Below, one piece after another: positions 38,801 to 47,725 of a DNA stretch of 64,000 nucleotides (the first letter of the stretch is position 1; every line of letters begins with the position of its first letter). The translations under genes and the position numbers were made by a program. The stretch is taken from the NCBI RefSeq assembly GCF_041381155.1, contig NC_091143.1:34411331-34475330 (forward strand), written 5' to 3'. Below the pieces are notes generated by a model that was not told the origin of the DNA, did not search any database, and saw only the letters and a list, made by a program, of their open reading frames with translations. Source of the DNA: Argopecten irradians (lineage: Eukaryota; Mollusca; Bivalvia; Pectinida; Pectinidae).

Positions 38801-40590
38801 AGTAAATCATTATTTTTATTTAATCATGAAAGAAGAAGTTATGAATAATTAACTTTGCCCTTGTAAGATTTATGTATGAATATTTCAGATTAATTAAATG
38901 TTTGAGACAATCTTTTACAGGGTGAACTGTTACAACGTTGTGAATCCCCAGGCTCCTTTCGGAGGATTTAAGATGTCTGGGCTAGGCAGGGAACTGTAAG
39001 TACAAACTGTTATACTGCAAAGTTATAGTCTGTATGTGTGTCTATTGATCTGTCTGTCTGTCCATTTGTCTGTCCATCTGTCAATATGTCCATCTGTCCA
39101 TCTGTCAGTCTATGTCATTCAATTTTTCAGTCTGTCCATCTGTTTATCTGTGTATTTGTCCATCTGTCAGGTCTGTGTCTGTTGATCTGTCAATCTGTGT
39201 GACTGTCCATCTGTCAATATGTCCATCTGTCCATCTGTGCCTGTCTGTTTGTCTTCATGTTAGTCTGTAGAAAATAAATTCCAGGCAACTCATCCGTAAC
39301 TGCTGAAAAAATCTCAACGAAACTGCATGGCAATGATTGAAACCAGTATTGTTGCCATGGTAACCTGAGGCGACTATATACAGGTTTTGGTAAATTGCCA
39401 ATATTAAATTAGCTTTTAAATCAGTTTTGTTTAAACTAATACAGTTATTGTAAAATATACATGTCAATAGTCATTGGCTTACAGTTTCTTTAAATGTTGA
39501 TGAAAAGTATAAATTATCTAAATACTGATCTAGGAGGCCAATGGAAATGACAATATTTTTGTTTTTGATCAATAATTTGTTTCTTGAGAGAATCAAAGAC
39601 CAAGATTTCAATAGTTTTATGCAGTTCAATATTTGTGAAATTTTGCAGAGTAGAGAAAAATTGAGGGTATATATAAGCACAGCAGTTTCTGTTAAGTTTT
39701 GTTTACACTTGGGTCTTATGTGCTATCCAAAACGTTTCTAGATTGAATAATGTATTGAATGATTTTATTTTCAGCGGTGAATATGGGTTACAGAACTATT
39801 TGGAAGTCAAAAATGTAAGTTTATATAAAGTTATGTTGTCTATTCTTATTCGAGGAAGTATTATTCTAAAGATGAAATATTTTAATTTAATATATACTAT
39901 CTTATATATATTTGTCATGTTTTAAAATAAAACAAACATAATTCATTCATCAATAAAGCATGAGATACTGTATTCGGTGACCACACGATAATCCAGATTC
40001 CGAATATGGATAGTCAAGAAAACTCAAAATCCAGATGGAAATGATGATTAATAATTAAGCATTGATGTCACTATTTTTTAATTTTATCGGGTTATGAAAA
40101 AAAAATTGTTTGCAAACTGTGTGAATCCGCGTAGCGGATTCTCACAAAAGTTTGCAAACAATTTTTTTTTCATAGTGGTATGCAAAAAAAATATTGGCCA
40201 ATCAGAAAGCCAGATTTGGTATGAAAACAAAGAAAAATTAATTATATATGTATGTAAACGAAATCTGGAAGTCTGGAAAATTTATAATCCAAACAATTTG
40301 GGTTGAGGACAGAAGTTTTCAGATTTTCAGATTATCAAGAGTGCACTTTATCTCATAACTATTTGACCTATTATCGTGACTCATTCACCCCTGTATTGTC
40401 ATAATGAACTGCTCCAGGCTCAGAAATGGAAGAGTTCAAATGAGTTGTGGGGGGTGAAATAACTTCAACTCAATTATTGATTTAAATATTTCAAAAATTG
40501 GAATCATCTTGTGTACGTCATCTTTTATTTATGAGTAATGTTTGTTTTTAATTTCAGGTGGTTATGAAGATTCCGGAGAAGAATTCTTAG
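14757..40590 (+). CDS. ALDH1A: Cytosolic aldehyde dehydrogenase, ALDH1A/ALDH2 class, 14 exons, complete
   Basis: Fourteen exons with matching phases encode 495 residues: 14757-14807, 26320-26424, 29267-29407, 30524-30650, 31318-31379, 31823-31951, 32515-32628, 34326-34428, 34813-34997, 35634-35798, 36254-36411, 38921-38995, 39775-39814 and 40558-40590. The family oxidises aldehydes, including retinal, to acids with NAD. Catalytic features are present: WNYP with the transition-state Asn (N164), cofactor Lys in VVKPAEQTP (K187), FTGSTE, general base Glu in LELGGKSP (E263), nucleophile Cys in GQCCVAGSR (C297) and EEIFGPV (E394/F396). The end (KIPEKNS) matches animal ALDH1/2. The N-terminus ([17 protein letters not shown]) has no mitochondrial targeting peptide, so the enzyme should be cytosolic. 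Central segments ([27 protein letters not shown]) read closer to ALDH1A1, while GRELGEYGLQ is as in ALDH2. Retinal specificity cannot be decided by eye. Confidence 0.96.
15774..16244. mobile_element. Foldback element with CTTTCATA ends
   Basis: A strong inverted repeat near the left end (AAGGATAGGGATATTCTACC at about 15794 and GGTAGAATATCCCTATCCTT at about 15881) is followed by about 320 bp ending near GTATGAAAGAA. The outer CTTTCATA / TATGAAAG ends suggest one non-autonomous element of about 470 bp. Confidence 0.6.
16540..22620. repeat. 6 kb pyrimidine-rich minisatellite, 40-bp unit
   Basis: The unit reads CTTACCTGAGCTTCCCTCTC then TTCCTTCCTCCCCTCCATCC, repeated for about 6.1 kb (roughly 150 units). 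Order is best between 18300 and 19800. A higher-order period of about 345 bp is seen between about 17088 and 17960. Nearly every unit carries CTTACCTGAG, whose complement CTCAGGTAAG is a near-consensus splice donor on the minus strand. The purine-rich minus strand has many chance open frames (RKEER/SSGK-type repeats) that I do not regard as genes. Confidence 0.97.
22809..22892. repeat. ~80-bp palindromic MITE, copy 2
   Basis: CATTAACCCCCTGAAGACAC to ATGAAATCTTAGGGGTAA parallels the unit at 7968-8044. Confidence 0.5.
23278..23480. mobile_element. MITE with TACCGTAATCGACCCAATAA ends
   Basis: The left end TACCGTAATCGACCCAATAA with GCGCCC is the inverse of the right end GGGCGCTTATTGGGTTGAAT with AAGGTA. 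The length is about 203 bp. A diverged stretch at about 23870-23945 (GGTGCTTATTGAATTGAATA) looks related. Confidence 0.7.
24905..25250. repeat. ~67-bp minisatellite, 5 units
   Basis: The core TGTTACATGGTTGAGYGACT recurs at about 24961, 25026, 25095, 25163 and 25228, with an AACCCAACAAATAGTAAAAC segment between. Confidence 0.85.
26320..26424 (+). CDS. ALDH1A: ALDH exon 2
   Basis: [17 protein letters not shown] is the conserved N-terminal strand region of ALDH1/2. The acceptor is TTTTGCAG, the donor is GTAACA, and the phase is 0 at both ends. Confidence 0.97.
26654..26997. mobile_element. Possible diverged TIR element
   Basis: TACGGTATTTGCCATGATTA on the left and AGCGAATACGGTA on the right are weakly inverse. 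It lies between ALDH exons 2 and 3. Confidence 0.35.
28081..28845. mobile_element. 753-bp foldback element with ~290-bp inverted arms
   Basis: The element 28087-28839 begins CCACAAGGACCTGG and ends CCAGGTCCCTGTGG. Flanking TCTGAT at 28081-28086 and 28840-28845 is a likely 6-bp target duplication. The inverted arms extend about 290 bp on each side (28087-28371 and 28557-28839), sharing blocks such as AGTATCAAGGGTATGAACT. The central ~185 bp are unique. There is no coding capacity. It lies in ALDH intron 2. Shorter relatives lie at 10222 and 42617. Confidence 0.85.
28903..29137. mobile_element. TCAAACCTG-type element with internal repeats, copy 1
   Basis: The left end has TCAAACCTGTATATAAAGGACAC. 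The interior repeats GAGGTGTCCTTTATATA/GAGGTGTCATTCATTT, and the right end has GTGTCCTGTATACATTGACGG. It belongs with 32846-34014 and 36719-37840. Confidence 0.55.
29267..29407 (+). CDS. ALDH1A: ALDH exon 3
   Basis: The exon encodes [20 protein letters not shown] and [12 protein letters not shown], the first helices of the NAD-binding domain. The acceptor is TTGTCAG and the donor is GTAAGT. Confidence 0.96.
30079..30392. mobile_element. TIR MITE family C, copy 1
   Basis: The left end CCAACAACATCCCATAACGG and the right end TCCCTAATGTGTCGGATCCT parallel the better preserved copy at 38174-38493 in the same orientation. It lies in ALDH intron 3. Confidence 0.65.
30524..30650 (+). CDS. ALDH1A: ALDH exon 4
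   Basis: The exon encodes [11 protein letters not shown] and [19 protein letters not shown], both hallmark ALDH1/2 segments. It ends in phase 1, before a split Asn codon. Confidence 0.97.
30788..31143. mobile_element. TTAA-type MITE family B, copy 2
   Basis: The ends AGATGCTCCACCACCG and GCGGTGGAGCATCT are followed by TTAA at 31144-31147; the left TTAA is degenerate. The interior aligns in reverse with 10980-11323. It lies in ALDH intron 4. Confidence 0.8.
31318..31379 (+). CDS. ALDH1A: ALDH exon 5
   Basis: The exon encodes [20 protein letters not shown], leading directly into the catalytic Asn motif. The acceptor is TTTGCAG and the donor is GTAAGT. Confidence 0.97.
31823..31951 (+). CDS. 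ALDH1A: ALDH exon 6 (catalytic Asn and cofactor Lys)
   Basis: WNYP carries the Asn of the oxyanion hole and [15 protein letters not shown] carries the Lys that contacts the NAD ribose. The donor is GTATGT. Confidence 0.98.
32515..32628 (+). CDS. ALDH1A: ALDH exon 7 (Rossmann FTGSTE)
   Basis: [19 protein letters not shown] and VAFTGSTE form the pyrophosphate-binding turn of the ALDH Rossmann fold. The phase is 0 at both ends. Confidence 0.98.
32656..32827. mobile_element. Hairpin MITE family A, copy 3
   Basis: TTTGCATATTACAGAGTTAG to ACAGATAACATTGTGATATG. It begins 27 bp after the end of ALDH exon 7. Confidence 0.85.
32846..34014. repeat. 75-bp minisatellite inside a TCAAACCTG-type element
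   Basis: About 15 units of ~75 bp (core TTGCTCCAAATGGGGTTGAT) alternate between two versions, one with GTGTCCATTATAAAG and one with GCGTCCTATATATAG. The flanks (GTAAAGGACACC on the left, GCAGGTTTTACTGCA on the right) match the ends of the element at 36719-37840, so the array probably grew within such an element in ALDH intron 7. Confidence 0.85.
34326..34428 (+). CDS. ALDH1A: ALDH exon 8 (general base Glu)
   Basis: [12 protein letters not shown] is the Prosite ALDH glutamate signature. The exon ends in phase 1, before a split Leu codon. Confidence 0.98.
34813..34997 (+). CDS. ALDH1A: ALDH exon 9 (catalytic Cys)
   Basis: [20 protein letters not shown] contains the nucleophilic cysteine. The exon ends at SGPQ with donor GTAAAT. 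Confidence 0.98.
35634..35798 (+). CDS. ALDH1A: ALDH exon 10
   Basis: The exon encodes [20 protein letters not shown] and MRIAKEE, completing the catalytic domain up to the EEIFGPV motif. The phase is 0 at both ends. Confidence 0.98.
36254..36411 (+). CDS. ALDH1A: ALDH exon 11
   Basis: [20 protein letters not shown] to [10 protein letters not shown] follows the family closely. The donor is GTATGT in phase 2. The last ~50 bp of this exon plus its donor recur as decayed copies in the following intron. Confidence 0.97.
36532..38060 (+). repeat. Decayed tandem copies of the end of ALDH exon 11 plus its splice donor
   Basis: The exon 11 end and donor region (36370-36420) recurs in the intron at about 36532-36582, 36651-36704, 37885-37930 and 37990-38022, with the spacer AGAGGTCAAGGTCACAATCA also repeated. 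The copy at 36651 keeps TATTGTCTGG next to CATGTTATC, the same layout as the true exon/intron border, with one base missing from the frame. A TA-flanked element (36719-37840) split one unit. The copies are non-coding now. Confidence 0.8.
36719..37840. mobile_element. TA-flanked TIR element, ~1.1 kb
   Basis: The ends CAGTCAAACCTG (36721) and CAGGTTTGACTG (37838) are perfect inverts with TA on both outer sides, as in mariner/Tc1-type insertion. The interior has diverged GCGGACACCT repeats and no transposase frame. It interrupts one of the exon 11 copies, so it is younger than that duplication. Confidence 0.8.
38174..38493. mobile_element. TIR MITE family C, copy 2
   Basis: GAGGATCTGACAACGTCCCA with TAAGGGGT on the left is the inverse of ACCCCTAATAGGATGTTGTC with AGATCCTC on the right. 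Arms are about 48 bp. It is related to 30079-30392. Confidence 0.8.
38921..38995 (+). CDS. ALDH1A: ALDH exon 12
   Basis: [20 protein letters not shown] carries the substrate-pocket loop and the FGGFKMSG signature. A split Trp codon joins it to exon 11. Confidence 0.97.
39015..39262. repeat. GTCCATCT simple repeat
   Basis: A degenerate 8-mer microsatellite (TCTGTCCA with variants TCTGTCAA and TTTGTC) lies just after ALDH exon 12. Confidence 0.9.
39775..39814 (+). CDS. ALDH1A: ALDH exon 13
   Basis: [13 protein letters not shown] is the oligomerisation strand region. The exon is only 40 bp long, with acceptor TTTTCAG and donor GTAAGT. Confidence 0.94.
40020..40240. mobile_element. Element with a 35-bp-arm palindrome
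   Basis: ATTGTTTGCAAACTGTGTGA and its inverse flank GTAGC at about 40134. The adjacent block CCAATCAGAAAGCCAGATTT recurs in reverse at 59556-59625, so both may belong to one repeat family. Confidence 0.55.
40381..40462. repeat. ~80-bp palindromic MITE, copy 3
   Basis: CATTCACCCCTGTATTGTCA to GGGGGGTGAAA is inverse to the copy at 7968. Confidence 0.5.
40558..40590 (+). CDS. ALDH1A: ALDH exon 14 and stop
   Basis: [10 protein letters not shown] followed by TAG matches the universal KNS end of animal ALDH1/2. The acceptor is AATTTCAG. Confidence 0.95.
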   Translation: MVMKIPEKNS

Positions 40591-40705
40591 GCATCATGTT
40601 GGACTATTTTCTTCCCTGTGTAAGGACATTACTTGCATGTGTGTGAAAAGATCATGATATCAAAGATTAGTGCTCCTTATGCTGAACCTGTAATAACAAA
40701 ACAAA

Positions 40706-40711
40706 AATAAA
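40706..40711 (+). promoter_or_regulatory. ALDH polyadenylation signal
   Basis: AATAAA lies 116 bp after the ALDH stop codon, followed by TG-rich sequence near 40740. Confidence 0.6.
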
Positions 40712-41524
40712 GATAAAATGAACTTAGAAGTTAGAACTACTTGTTGTGCTACTGAAACAATCTTTGATTTATGCCATTATCAAGACGACTAATTTGTTAT
40801 CCTAGTAACAATTTTTGAAAACTTTATTGTTGAATTATACATGATGTCAAATATATATTGTCCAGTATACATGTGGTGCTTTTGATTGTTAGAGTCATAG
40901 GCAATTCATATAGATGATCTACATTATCATAATTCGATAATATCCTTTATCTATAAGATCTATAAATCGAAGAAATATTTAAGAAAAGGTTTCATTTCCC
41001 TATTAATTACAAGGTATGATATATATACCGTAATTTTGAATTCATAGAGGAAATTCTTTGTTTGCGGATATATTTTTATAAGTTGAATAAATGTTCAATT
41101 TGTGATTATGTAAATGTTAACGTAATTAAATTATTTCAGATGTCTGTTTATTATTTTTTTCATTTTCCAATTTTTTTCTTTCTATTATTATTAAAGATAA
41201 TAAATGCTGAATTATTCTTTATGATAGTTACACTTTTTCCAGAATTATTTACACTTTTTTCCATACATAAATTCAAATTATTTATGTTAATGTAATTCCA
41301 ATTACTATTCCTTATCTGGTTCAATTATTAAGCTTCTGATGTTGATACAGAATGTTAGGTAACGTGTACATTTATGTGACTCCAGTGTTATTTAGTCAGT
41401 ATTAATATTAGTCAATGTTGCATTTTTGTATACTTTTTTATTTCCTCTTAAACTAGAGTTTATTTTTGGAGCTATTCAAAGAAGTGTTCTTCTGTATCTA
41501 ATAGTCAAGAGCTATTGGTTGAGC

Positions 41525-41815
41525 CTGCCACCCCTCTGAAATTTGATGGATAGTAGAGCCTTCTGCCCCTGTGAATTTAAAATGGTAGGACCTGCCACCC
41601 CTCTGAAATTTTATGGATGGCAGAGTCTTCACCCCTCTGAAATTTTATGGATGGAAGGGCCTTCCAACCCTTTGAAATTTTATTGATGGAAGGACCTTCC
41701 GCCCCTCTGAATTTAAAATGGTAGGGCCTGCCACCCCTCTGAAATTTTATAGATCATAGAGCCTTACAACCCTCTGAATTTAGGATGGTAGGACCTGATA
41801 GCCATCCCAGCCCTT
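41525..41815. repeat. ~34-bp minisatellite, about 8 units
   Basis: The core CCACCCCTCTGAAATTTTAT with GGATGGNAGNGCCT recurs with substitutions downstream of ALDH. Confidence 0.85.
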
Positions 41816-42616
41816 CAAAATAATATTTGTATTATCAAAGGGCTTCAATTATATAATTATATTATGTGATTGCATTTCAAATGCGTTTGGTGCAATGCTT
41901 TATATGATTGTTCACAAAAAATCATAGGAATCAAAATGTAATTACCTCATTTTGTAACAGTTAGAGCCTCATTTGATTATAATTTGTATACATTAATTTA
42001 GTGCCTTTTTGCATTTGACACAGTTATTATATTCCTGTTCCAATGTCCGTATTAAGTTCAATATTAAAAGGGGGTAATAAATTCAGTATTGATGTTATTA
42101 TTTTATAATTACAATGAAAAAAATATTTACATTGTACATTATAAGGACACTTTAATATACTAGTAGATAATTTTTCGTGAAGAAAATTTCTTAATTTCTA
42201 ACAGTATTAAGCTATATACATGTAGGTATATTTTTTTTACATTTTTTTGCTGGTACATGTATTGAAGTTCGCGGAAATAAACTTGACTGCAAATGTAAAA
42301 AGCAGCTTGTACTGTATGATTTGGATGCCCTAATCATTCTATTTTAGCTATTATATTATCTTTTAATCAAAATACCATCTTATTATTTTCTTACTTTATA
42401 ACGGTATTTGGACTTCAGTATTCAGTGAAAGTGCAACAAAACAAGCATAACATAATGTACATCACACATTTTGTTGTTGCATCTACACAAGATACATCCT
42501 GTACCAATGTTAAAATCTATTTTTAGGTTTGTAGATAATATCATGGAGGTAAAGTCTGGTTATTCCCATCAAATAGTGAAATTACAGAACCTGTACAACT
42601 AACATATGATATGTAA

Positions 42617-42728
42617 CACAGGGACACGAATTTCTTACTAACAGTACATGCATGCATATATTTTATAGTACTCTAATATAAATATATTATACATGTATAC
42701 TGTTGGATAGAAATTCAGGTCCCTGTGA
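42617..42728. mobile_element. ~110-bp MITE with CACAGGGAC ends
   Basis: CACAGGGACACGAATTTCTT and AATTCAGGTCCCTGTG form inverted ends around a TA-rich core with CAGTA/TACTG. The ends resemble the foldback at 28087-28839. Confidence 0.65.
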
Positions 42729-43771
42729 TATGAAACACCCTGTGGGAACTAACAAAATTATACTTTGTTAAAAGGGTATCTCGTTAAACACACATTGCAA
42801 ACATCCTTTAGGAACCTAGATTGAGTCTTGTCGAAGTAAAATTGTTGAGTGAATTTACGACCCGAATTTTTGTCCTATTCTTGCTGCAAATTTTGCTGAC
42901 TATATATTCATTATGCAAATTGAAGATATGAGAAGATATTCATTACAATTTCTTGTAATAATGGGACCAAAATGGGGATAGCAAAATCACTCAGCAATTC
43001 GACTTCGAAAAAATAATGTATTTAAACAACCCACGAACTTTAAGTTACACATTTCCTGTTGTCAAGACATACGTTTATTGCTTGAAGGAATTCGTTTGAA
43101 TGCTATTGATTTAGAAAGAAAGAAATGTTACAAGTTACGAACAAAGCCAAACCACCATTTTATTTGAAATATATTTTTATATATATAATATTACATTATA
43201 AAAAGTAAACGTAAAAATAGCAAAATTTAAGATCCCATGCATACATAAAAAGTGAAAAGATGAAAATACAGGTAAATATCACAGGTATTTGTTTGAAATA
43301 CTGTCAATTTAAAGACTGAACGAGTTATGAAGCAACAGATGATTTTCAACGGTTACTGTTAGACAGTAAGACATAAAACACACAAATATATATATATTAA
43401 CATTGATCAATAATTTGTAAAATATCACAGTTCCTTAGATCATCGATCACAATTGCTTTGGGTTTTACAATTTATCACATACCTGTTGAATCTGGTTATA
43501 GTAATACAAGCAAATTTCAGACCATGAAATACATTGTTTTGTATTGCACATGTACAATACGGAATGTTGTATTCACCTACTAGCCGGAACTACTTTTTAG
43601 GGGAATTCCCTTGTATTGCTATTGGTTTATTTTGGGAAGAAAAAAAGTTTGCTACTTAATAAATTGTAAATTTTATTTTTGTACTTTATTTAAAATATAA
43701 ATTAATAAAAATAATGTTGTGAACTTAGAATAGTTCAGGGTAGAATTTAAATTTGGAATATTAAAAGGAGG

Positions 43772-44956
43772 ATGTTGGCAGCAAATAACAACAAGTTGTC
43801 GTCTGTTTACACCTTGTTATCAGAGCCGGTGTTGGCTTTGTTTATAATGGCATTTGTTGGGGATTTCGACATTTTACATGATTTACTGATGGATCCAGAG
43901 ACAGATGATGAATCAAGCATTCCTCAAGTTGAAGGTAACGAAACATCGAAGTCTGGAAATGAAATTAGATCTAGTTCATCATCCTCAACCATCGCGTCTT
44001 GTGCTCCCCCTCCTCCTGACCCCACCCCCGATACCCATGGCCATGTTTCATCTGATTTAGACGACGCCGATGACCTTATTCCATCCAATATTTACACTTC
44101 CGGTGTCTCAGATCTGAGAAATTACATCATGAGTAAAAGAAATGAAAACACTGTTAAGAAAACTGAGGGATGCATTAAAAGATTCAAAGACTGGATCCAA
44201 GCTCCTCCTAGGTCCGACCCCAGGGAAGTTCTTCAGATTCTGCCATTTGAACTAGATACATACATTGGTGGGTTTTTGCTGTCCCTTCAGAAGAATGATG
44301 GTTCTAATTATGAGCCTGATACTCCTACCAGCTTTCACAGGGGTATCGACCGCTATCTGAGAGAAAATGGTTATAGTTTCAACATTTTAACCTCAGATTT
44401 ATTTGGAAACAGTACTCACATGAGATCGTTTAATCCGAAACAGTTTGGAAATCCTGAAAATAAATCGCGATGTCCGATCGAGGCCTACAAACTGTACGCA
44501 AAACATCGACCTCAGGCGATGAATACACCGGAATCTCCATTTTACGTTGCTGTTAATCAAAACAACAGTGGTCAGAAGTGGTTCAAAAATCAACCCGTCG
44601 GAAGAAACAAACTTGGTGTAATGATGAAAGCAATGGCAAGTAATGCTGGTTTAACTGGTAAGAAAACAAACCAATCCTTGAGAAAGACTCTGTGTACAAA
44701 ACTCCTTCATTCAGGTGTTGCTCCTACGACAATTATGCAGTTATCTGGTCACAAAAACGTAAATAGCGTAAATAACTATGCCGTCGCCTCATTTAACCAA
44801 CAGCGTGAAATGTGCGAAATTCTTCAAAATGTGAAAAAGTCTGCTGCATCCTCCAGTGTAGCTTCCAGTGTAACTTCCACAGTATCACACAGGCCTATGA
44901 CCATGACGGAAACACCACACAGGAAGAGTTTACCAGATGTCACCACGGTGTTGTGA
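43772..44956 (+). pseudogene. Recombinase copy 1 (internally deleted, frameshifted end)
   Basis: The 394-residue frame matches copies 2 and 3 from MLAANNNKLSS to LPDVTT, then an extra G near 44946 shifts the frame and ends it at TAG-less VL followed by TGA. The shared tail (CCEKDVSLQNL...) continues in another frame to about 45137. It also lacks the 306-bp segment found in copy 3, with the first catalytic Arg. Box II (QSLRKT) and SGHKNVNSVNNY remain. It should not be an active recombinase. Confidence 0.85.
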
Positions 44957-45533
44957 GAAAGACGTAAGCCTACAAAATCTTGCGACGGGAATGTTTTCTG
45001 GTGCAAATATCAGTGGTGGAACTTTCAATATCTCATTCCAAATATCATCCCAGTCAAAAAATACAACATCTCATAACACTTCACCTCCTCGCAAGTACAA
45101 ACGTATAGCTCAGCTACCGGACTCCGATTCTGACTGAAGTTAAGCCGTGGGAAATTTTGAGTGTGTGACCGATGTCGGTGACGTCACGATCAGACCATGA
45201 TATCGCGAGTTGGGAGAATTTACTATGTTATTGTGTTTTTTTATCTTATTTTACAAGTAATTGTTGTAAATCTTAACGAGAAATTATTGTCATATATAAA
45301 AATCAAAACCTGTATCTTACTTGTTGAGTTATAATTTCCTGACTCAATTCGAAAAACGAGATAGTTTGCAAAATCTACACTTTGTAGCATTTTCTCTCCT
45401 CTCTCTGACAAGCAAGGCAGTGGCTTGTACCGAAACTGGTTCAGACCGGTTTTTGAAAGACGAAGCGAACTGAACATTTGGATTTTTGTTAATCATCTCA
45501 AAGTCAATAAAACGATCTACATCAAATAGGGAA

Positions 45534-45672
45534 GGTATGTGATAAAAGCAAGACCACACACTTGTGTTTTTCTAACGAATCAGAAAGCACGAGTTTATTG
45601 TGCGGACGAATATATTCACGAGTGCGCGTTAGAAAAACACAAGTGTGTGGTCTTGCATATTTATCACATACC
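45534..45672. repeat. Palindromic junction between recombinase copies 1 and 2
   Basis: Inner arms GCAAGACCACACACTTGTGT with TTTTCTAACG and the exact inverse are 30 bp each. Counting the 13-bp element ends, the imperfect hairpin has about 45-bp arms. The loop holds TCAGAAAGCACGAGTTTATT and CGGACGAATATATTCACGAG. Confidence 0.9.
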
Positions 45673-45959
45673 TGTTGAATCTGGTTATAGTAATACAAGC
45701 AAATTTCAGACCATGAAATACATTGTTTTGTATTGCACATGTACAATACGGAATGTTGTATTCACCTACTAGCCGGAACTACTTTTTAGGGGAATTCCCT
45801 TGTATTGCTATTGGTTTATTTTGGGAAGAAAAAAAGTTTGCTACTTAATAAATTGTAAATTTTATTTTTGTACTTTATTTAAAATATAAATTAATAAAAA
45901 TAATGTTGTGAACTTAGAATAGTTCAGGGTAGAATTTAAATTTGGAAATTAAAAGGAGG

Positions 45960-47324
45960 ATGTTGGCAGCAAATAACAACAAGTTGTCGTCTGCTTACAC
46001 CTTGTTATCAGAGCCGGTGTTGGCTTTGTTTATAATGGCATTTGTTGGGGATTTCGACATTTTACATGATTTACTGATGGATCCAGAGACAGATGATGAA
46101 TCAAGCATTCCTCAAGTTGAAGGTAACGAAACATCGAAGTCTGGAAATGAAATTAGATCTAGTTCATCATCCTCAACCATCGCGTCTTGTGCTCCCCCTC
46201 CTCCTGACCCCACCCCCGATACCCATGGCCATGTTTCATCTGATTTAGACGACGCCGATGACCTTATTCCATCCAATATTTACACTTCCGGTGTCTCAGA
46301 TCTGAGAAATTACATCATGAGTAAAAGAAATGAAAACACTGTTAAGAAAACTGAGGGATGCATTAAAAGATTCAAAGACTGGATCCAAGCTCCTCCTAGG
46401 TCCGACCCCAGGGAAGTTCTTCAGATTCTGCCATTTGAACTAGATACATACATTGGTGGGTTTTTGCTGTCCCTTCAGAAGAATGATGGTTCTAATTATG
46501 AGCCTGATACTCCTACCAGCTTTCACAGGGGTATCGACCGCTATCTGAGAGAAAATGGTTATAGTTTCAACATTTTAACCTCAGATTTATTTGGAAACAG
46601 TACTCACATGAGATCGTTTAATCCGAAACAGTTTGGAAATCCTGAAAATAAATCGCGATGTCCGATCGAGGCCTACAAACTGTACGCAAAACATCGACCT
46701 CAGGCGATGAATACACCGGAATCTCCATTTTACGTTGCTGTTAATCAAAACAACAGTGGTCAGAAGTGGTTCAAAAATCAACCCGTCGGAAGAAACAAAC
46801 TTGGTGTAATGATGAAAGCAATGGCAAGTAATGCTGGTTTAACTGGTAAGAAAACAAACCAATCCTTGAGAAAGACTCTGTGTACAAAACTCCTTCATTC
46901 AGGTGTTGCTCCTACGACAATTATGCAGTTATCTGGTCACAAAAACGTAAATAGCGTAAATAACTATGCCGTCGCCTCATTTAACCAACAGCGTGAAATG
47001 TGCGAAATTCTTCAAAATGTGAAAAAGTCTGCTGCATCCTCCAGTGTAGCTTCCAGTGTAACTTCCACAGTATCACACAGGCCTATGACCATGACGGAAA
47101 CACCACACAGGAAGAGTTTACCAGATGTCACCACGTGTTGTGAGAAAGACGTAAGCCTACAAAATCTTGCGACGGGAATGTTTTCTGGTGCAAATATCAG
47201 TGGTGGAACTTTCAATATCTCATTCCAAATATCATCCCAGTCAAAAAATACAACATCTCATAACACTTCACCTCCTCGCAAGTACAAACGTATAGCTCAG
47301 CTACCGGACTCCGATTCTGACTGA
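45960..47324 (+). CDS. Recombinase copy 2 (454 residues, in-frame internal deletion)
   Basis: The frame begins at ATG 45960 (GGAGGATGTTGGCAGC); an upstream in-frame TTG is not a plausible start in an animal. It encodes an acidic, Ser/Pro-rich N-terminal region, a helical core-binding-like region (SDLRNYIMSKRNENTVKKTE) and the C-terminal catalytic part with QSLRKT and GHKNVNSVNNY. It lacks about 102 residues between TSDLF and GNSTHMRSF, which in copy 3 contain the first catalytic Arg. The deletion is a multiple of three, so the rest stays in frame. Recombinase activity is unlikely; DNA binding might persist. Confidence 0.8.
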   Translation: MLAANNNKLSSAYTLLSEPVLALFIMAFVGDFDILHDLLMDPETDDESSIPQVEGNETSKSGNEIRSSSSSSTIASCAPPPPDPTPDTHGHVSSDLDDADDLIPSNIYTSGVSDLRNYIMSKRNENTVKKTEGCIKRFKDWIQAPPRSDPREVLQILPFELDTYIGGFLLSLQKNDGSNYEPDTPTSFHRGIDRYLRENGYSFNILTSDLFGNSTHMRSFNPKQFGNPENKSRCPIEAYKLYAKHRPQAMNTPESPFYVAVNQNNSGQKWFKNQPVGRNKLGVMMKAMASNAGLTGKKTNQSLRKTLCTKLLHSGVAPTTIMQLSGHKNVNSVNNYAVASFNQQREMCEILQNVKKSAASSSVASSVTSTVSHRPMTMTETPHRKSLPDVTTCCEKDVSLQNLATGMFSGANISGGTFNISFQISSQSKNTTSHNTSPPRKYKRIAQLPDSDSD

Positions 47325-47725
47325 AGTTAAGCCGTGGGAAATTTTGAGTGTGTGACCGATGTCGGTGACGTCACGATCAGACCATGATATCGCGAGTTGG
47401 GAGAATTTACTATGTTATTGTGTGTTTTTTTTTTATCTTATTTTACAAGTAATTGTTGTAAATCTTAACGAGAAATTATTGTCATATATAAAAATCAAAA
47501 CCTGTATCTTACTTGTTGAGTTATAATTTCCTGACTCAATTCGAAAAAAGAGATAGTTTGCAAAATCTACACTTTGTAGCATTTTCTCTCCTCTCTCTGA
47601 CAAGCAAGGCAGTGGCTTGTACCAAAACTGGTTCAGACCGGTTTTTGAAAGACGAAGCGAACTGAACATTTGGATTTTTGTTAATCATCTCAAAGTCAAT
47701 AAAACGATCTACATCAAATAGGGAA

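Larger units (their letters stand above)
40720..43470. other. Intergenic DNA after ALDH
   Basis: AT-rich DNA without a visible exon, apart from the repeats listed at 41525 and 42617. Confidence 0.7.

Noticed and set aside
45942-45962. Start of recombinase copy 2 at the upstream TTG
   Set aside because: Animals start at ATG, and ATG 45960 matches the starts of copies 1 and 3.
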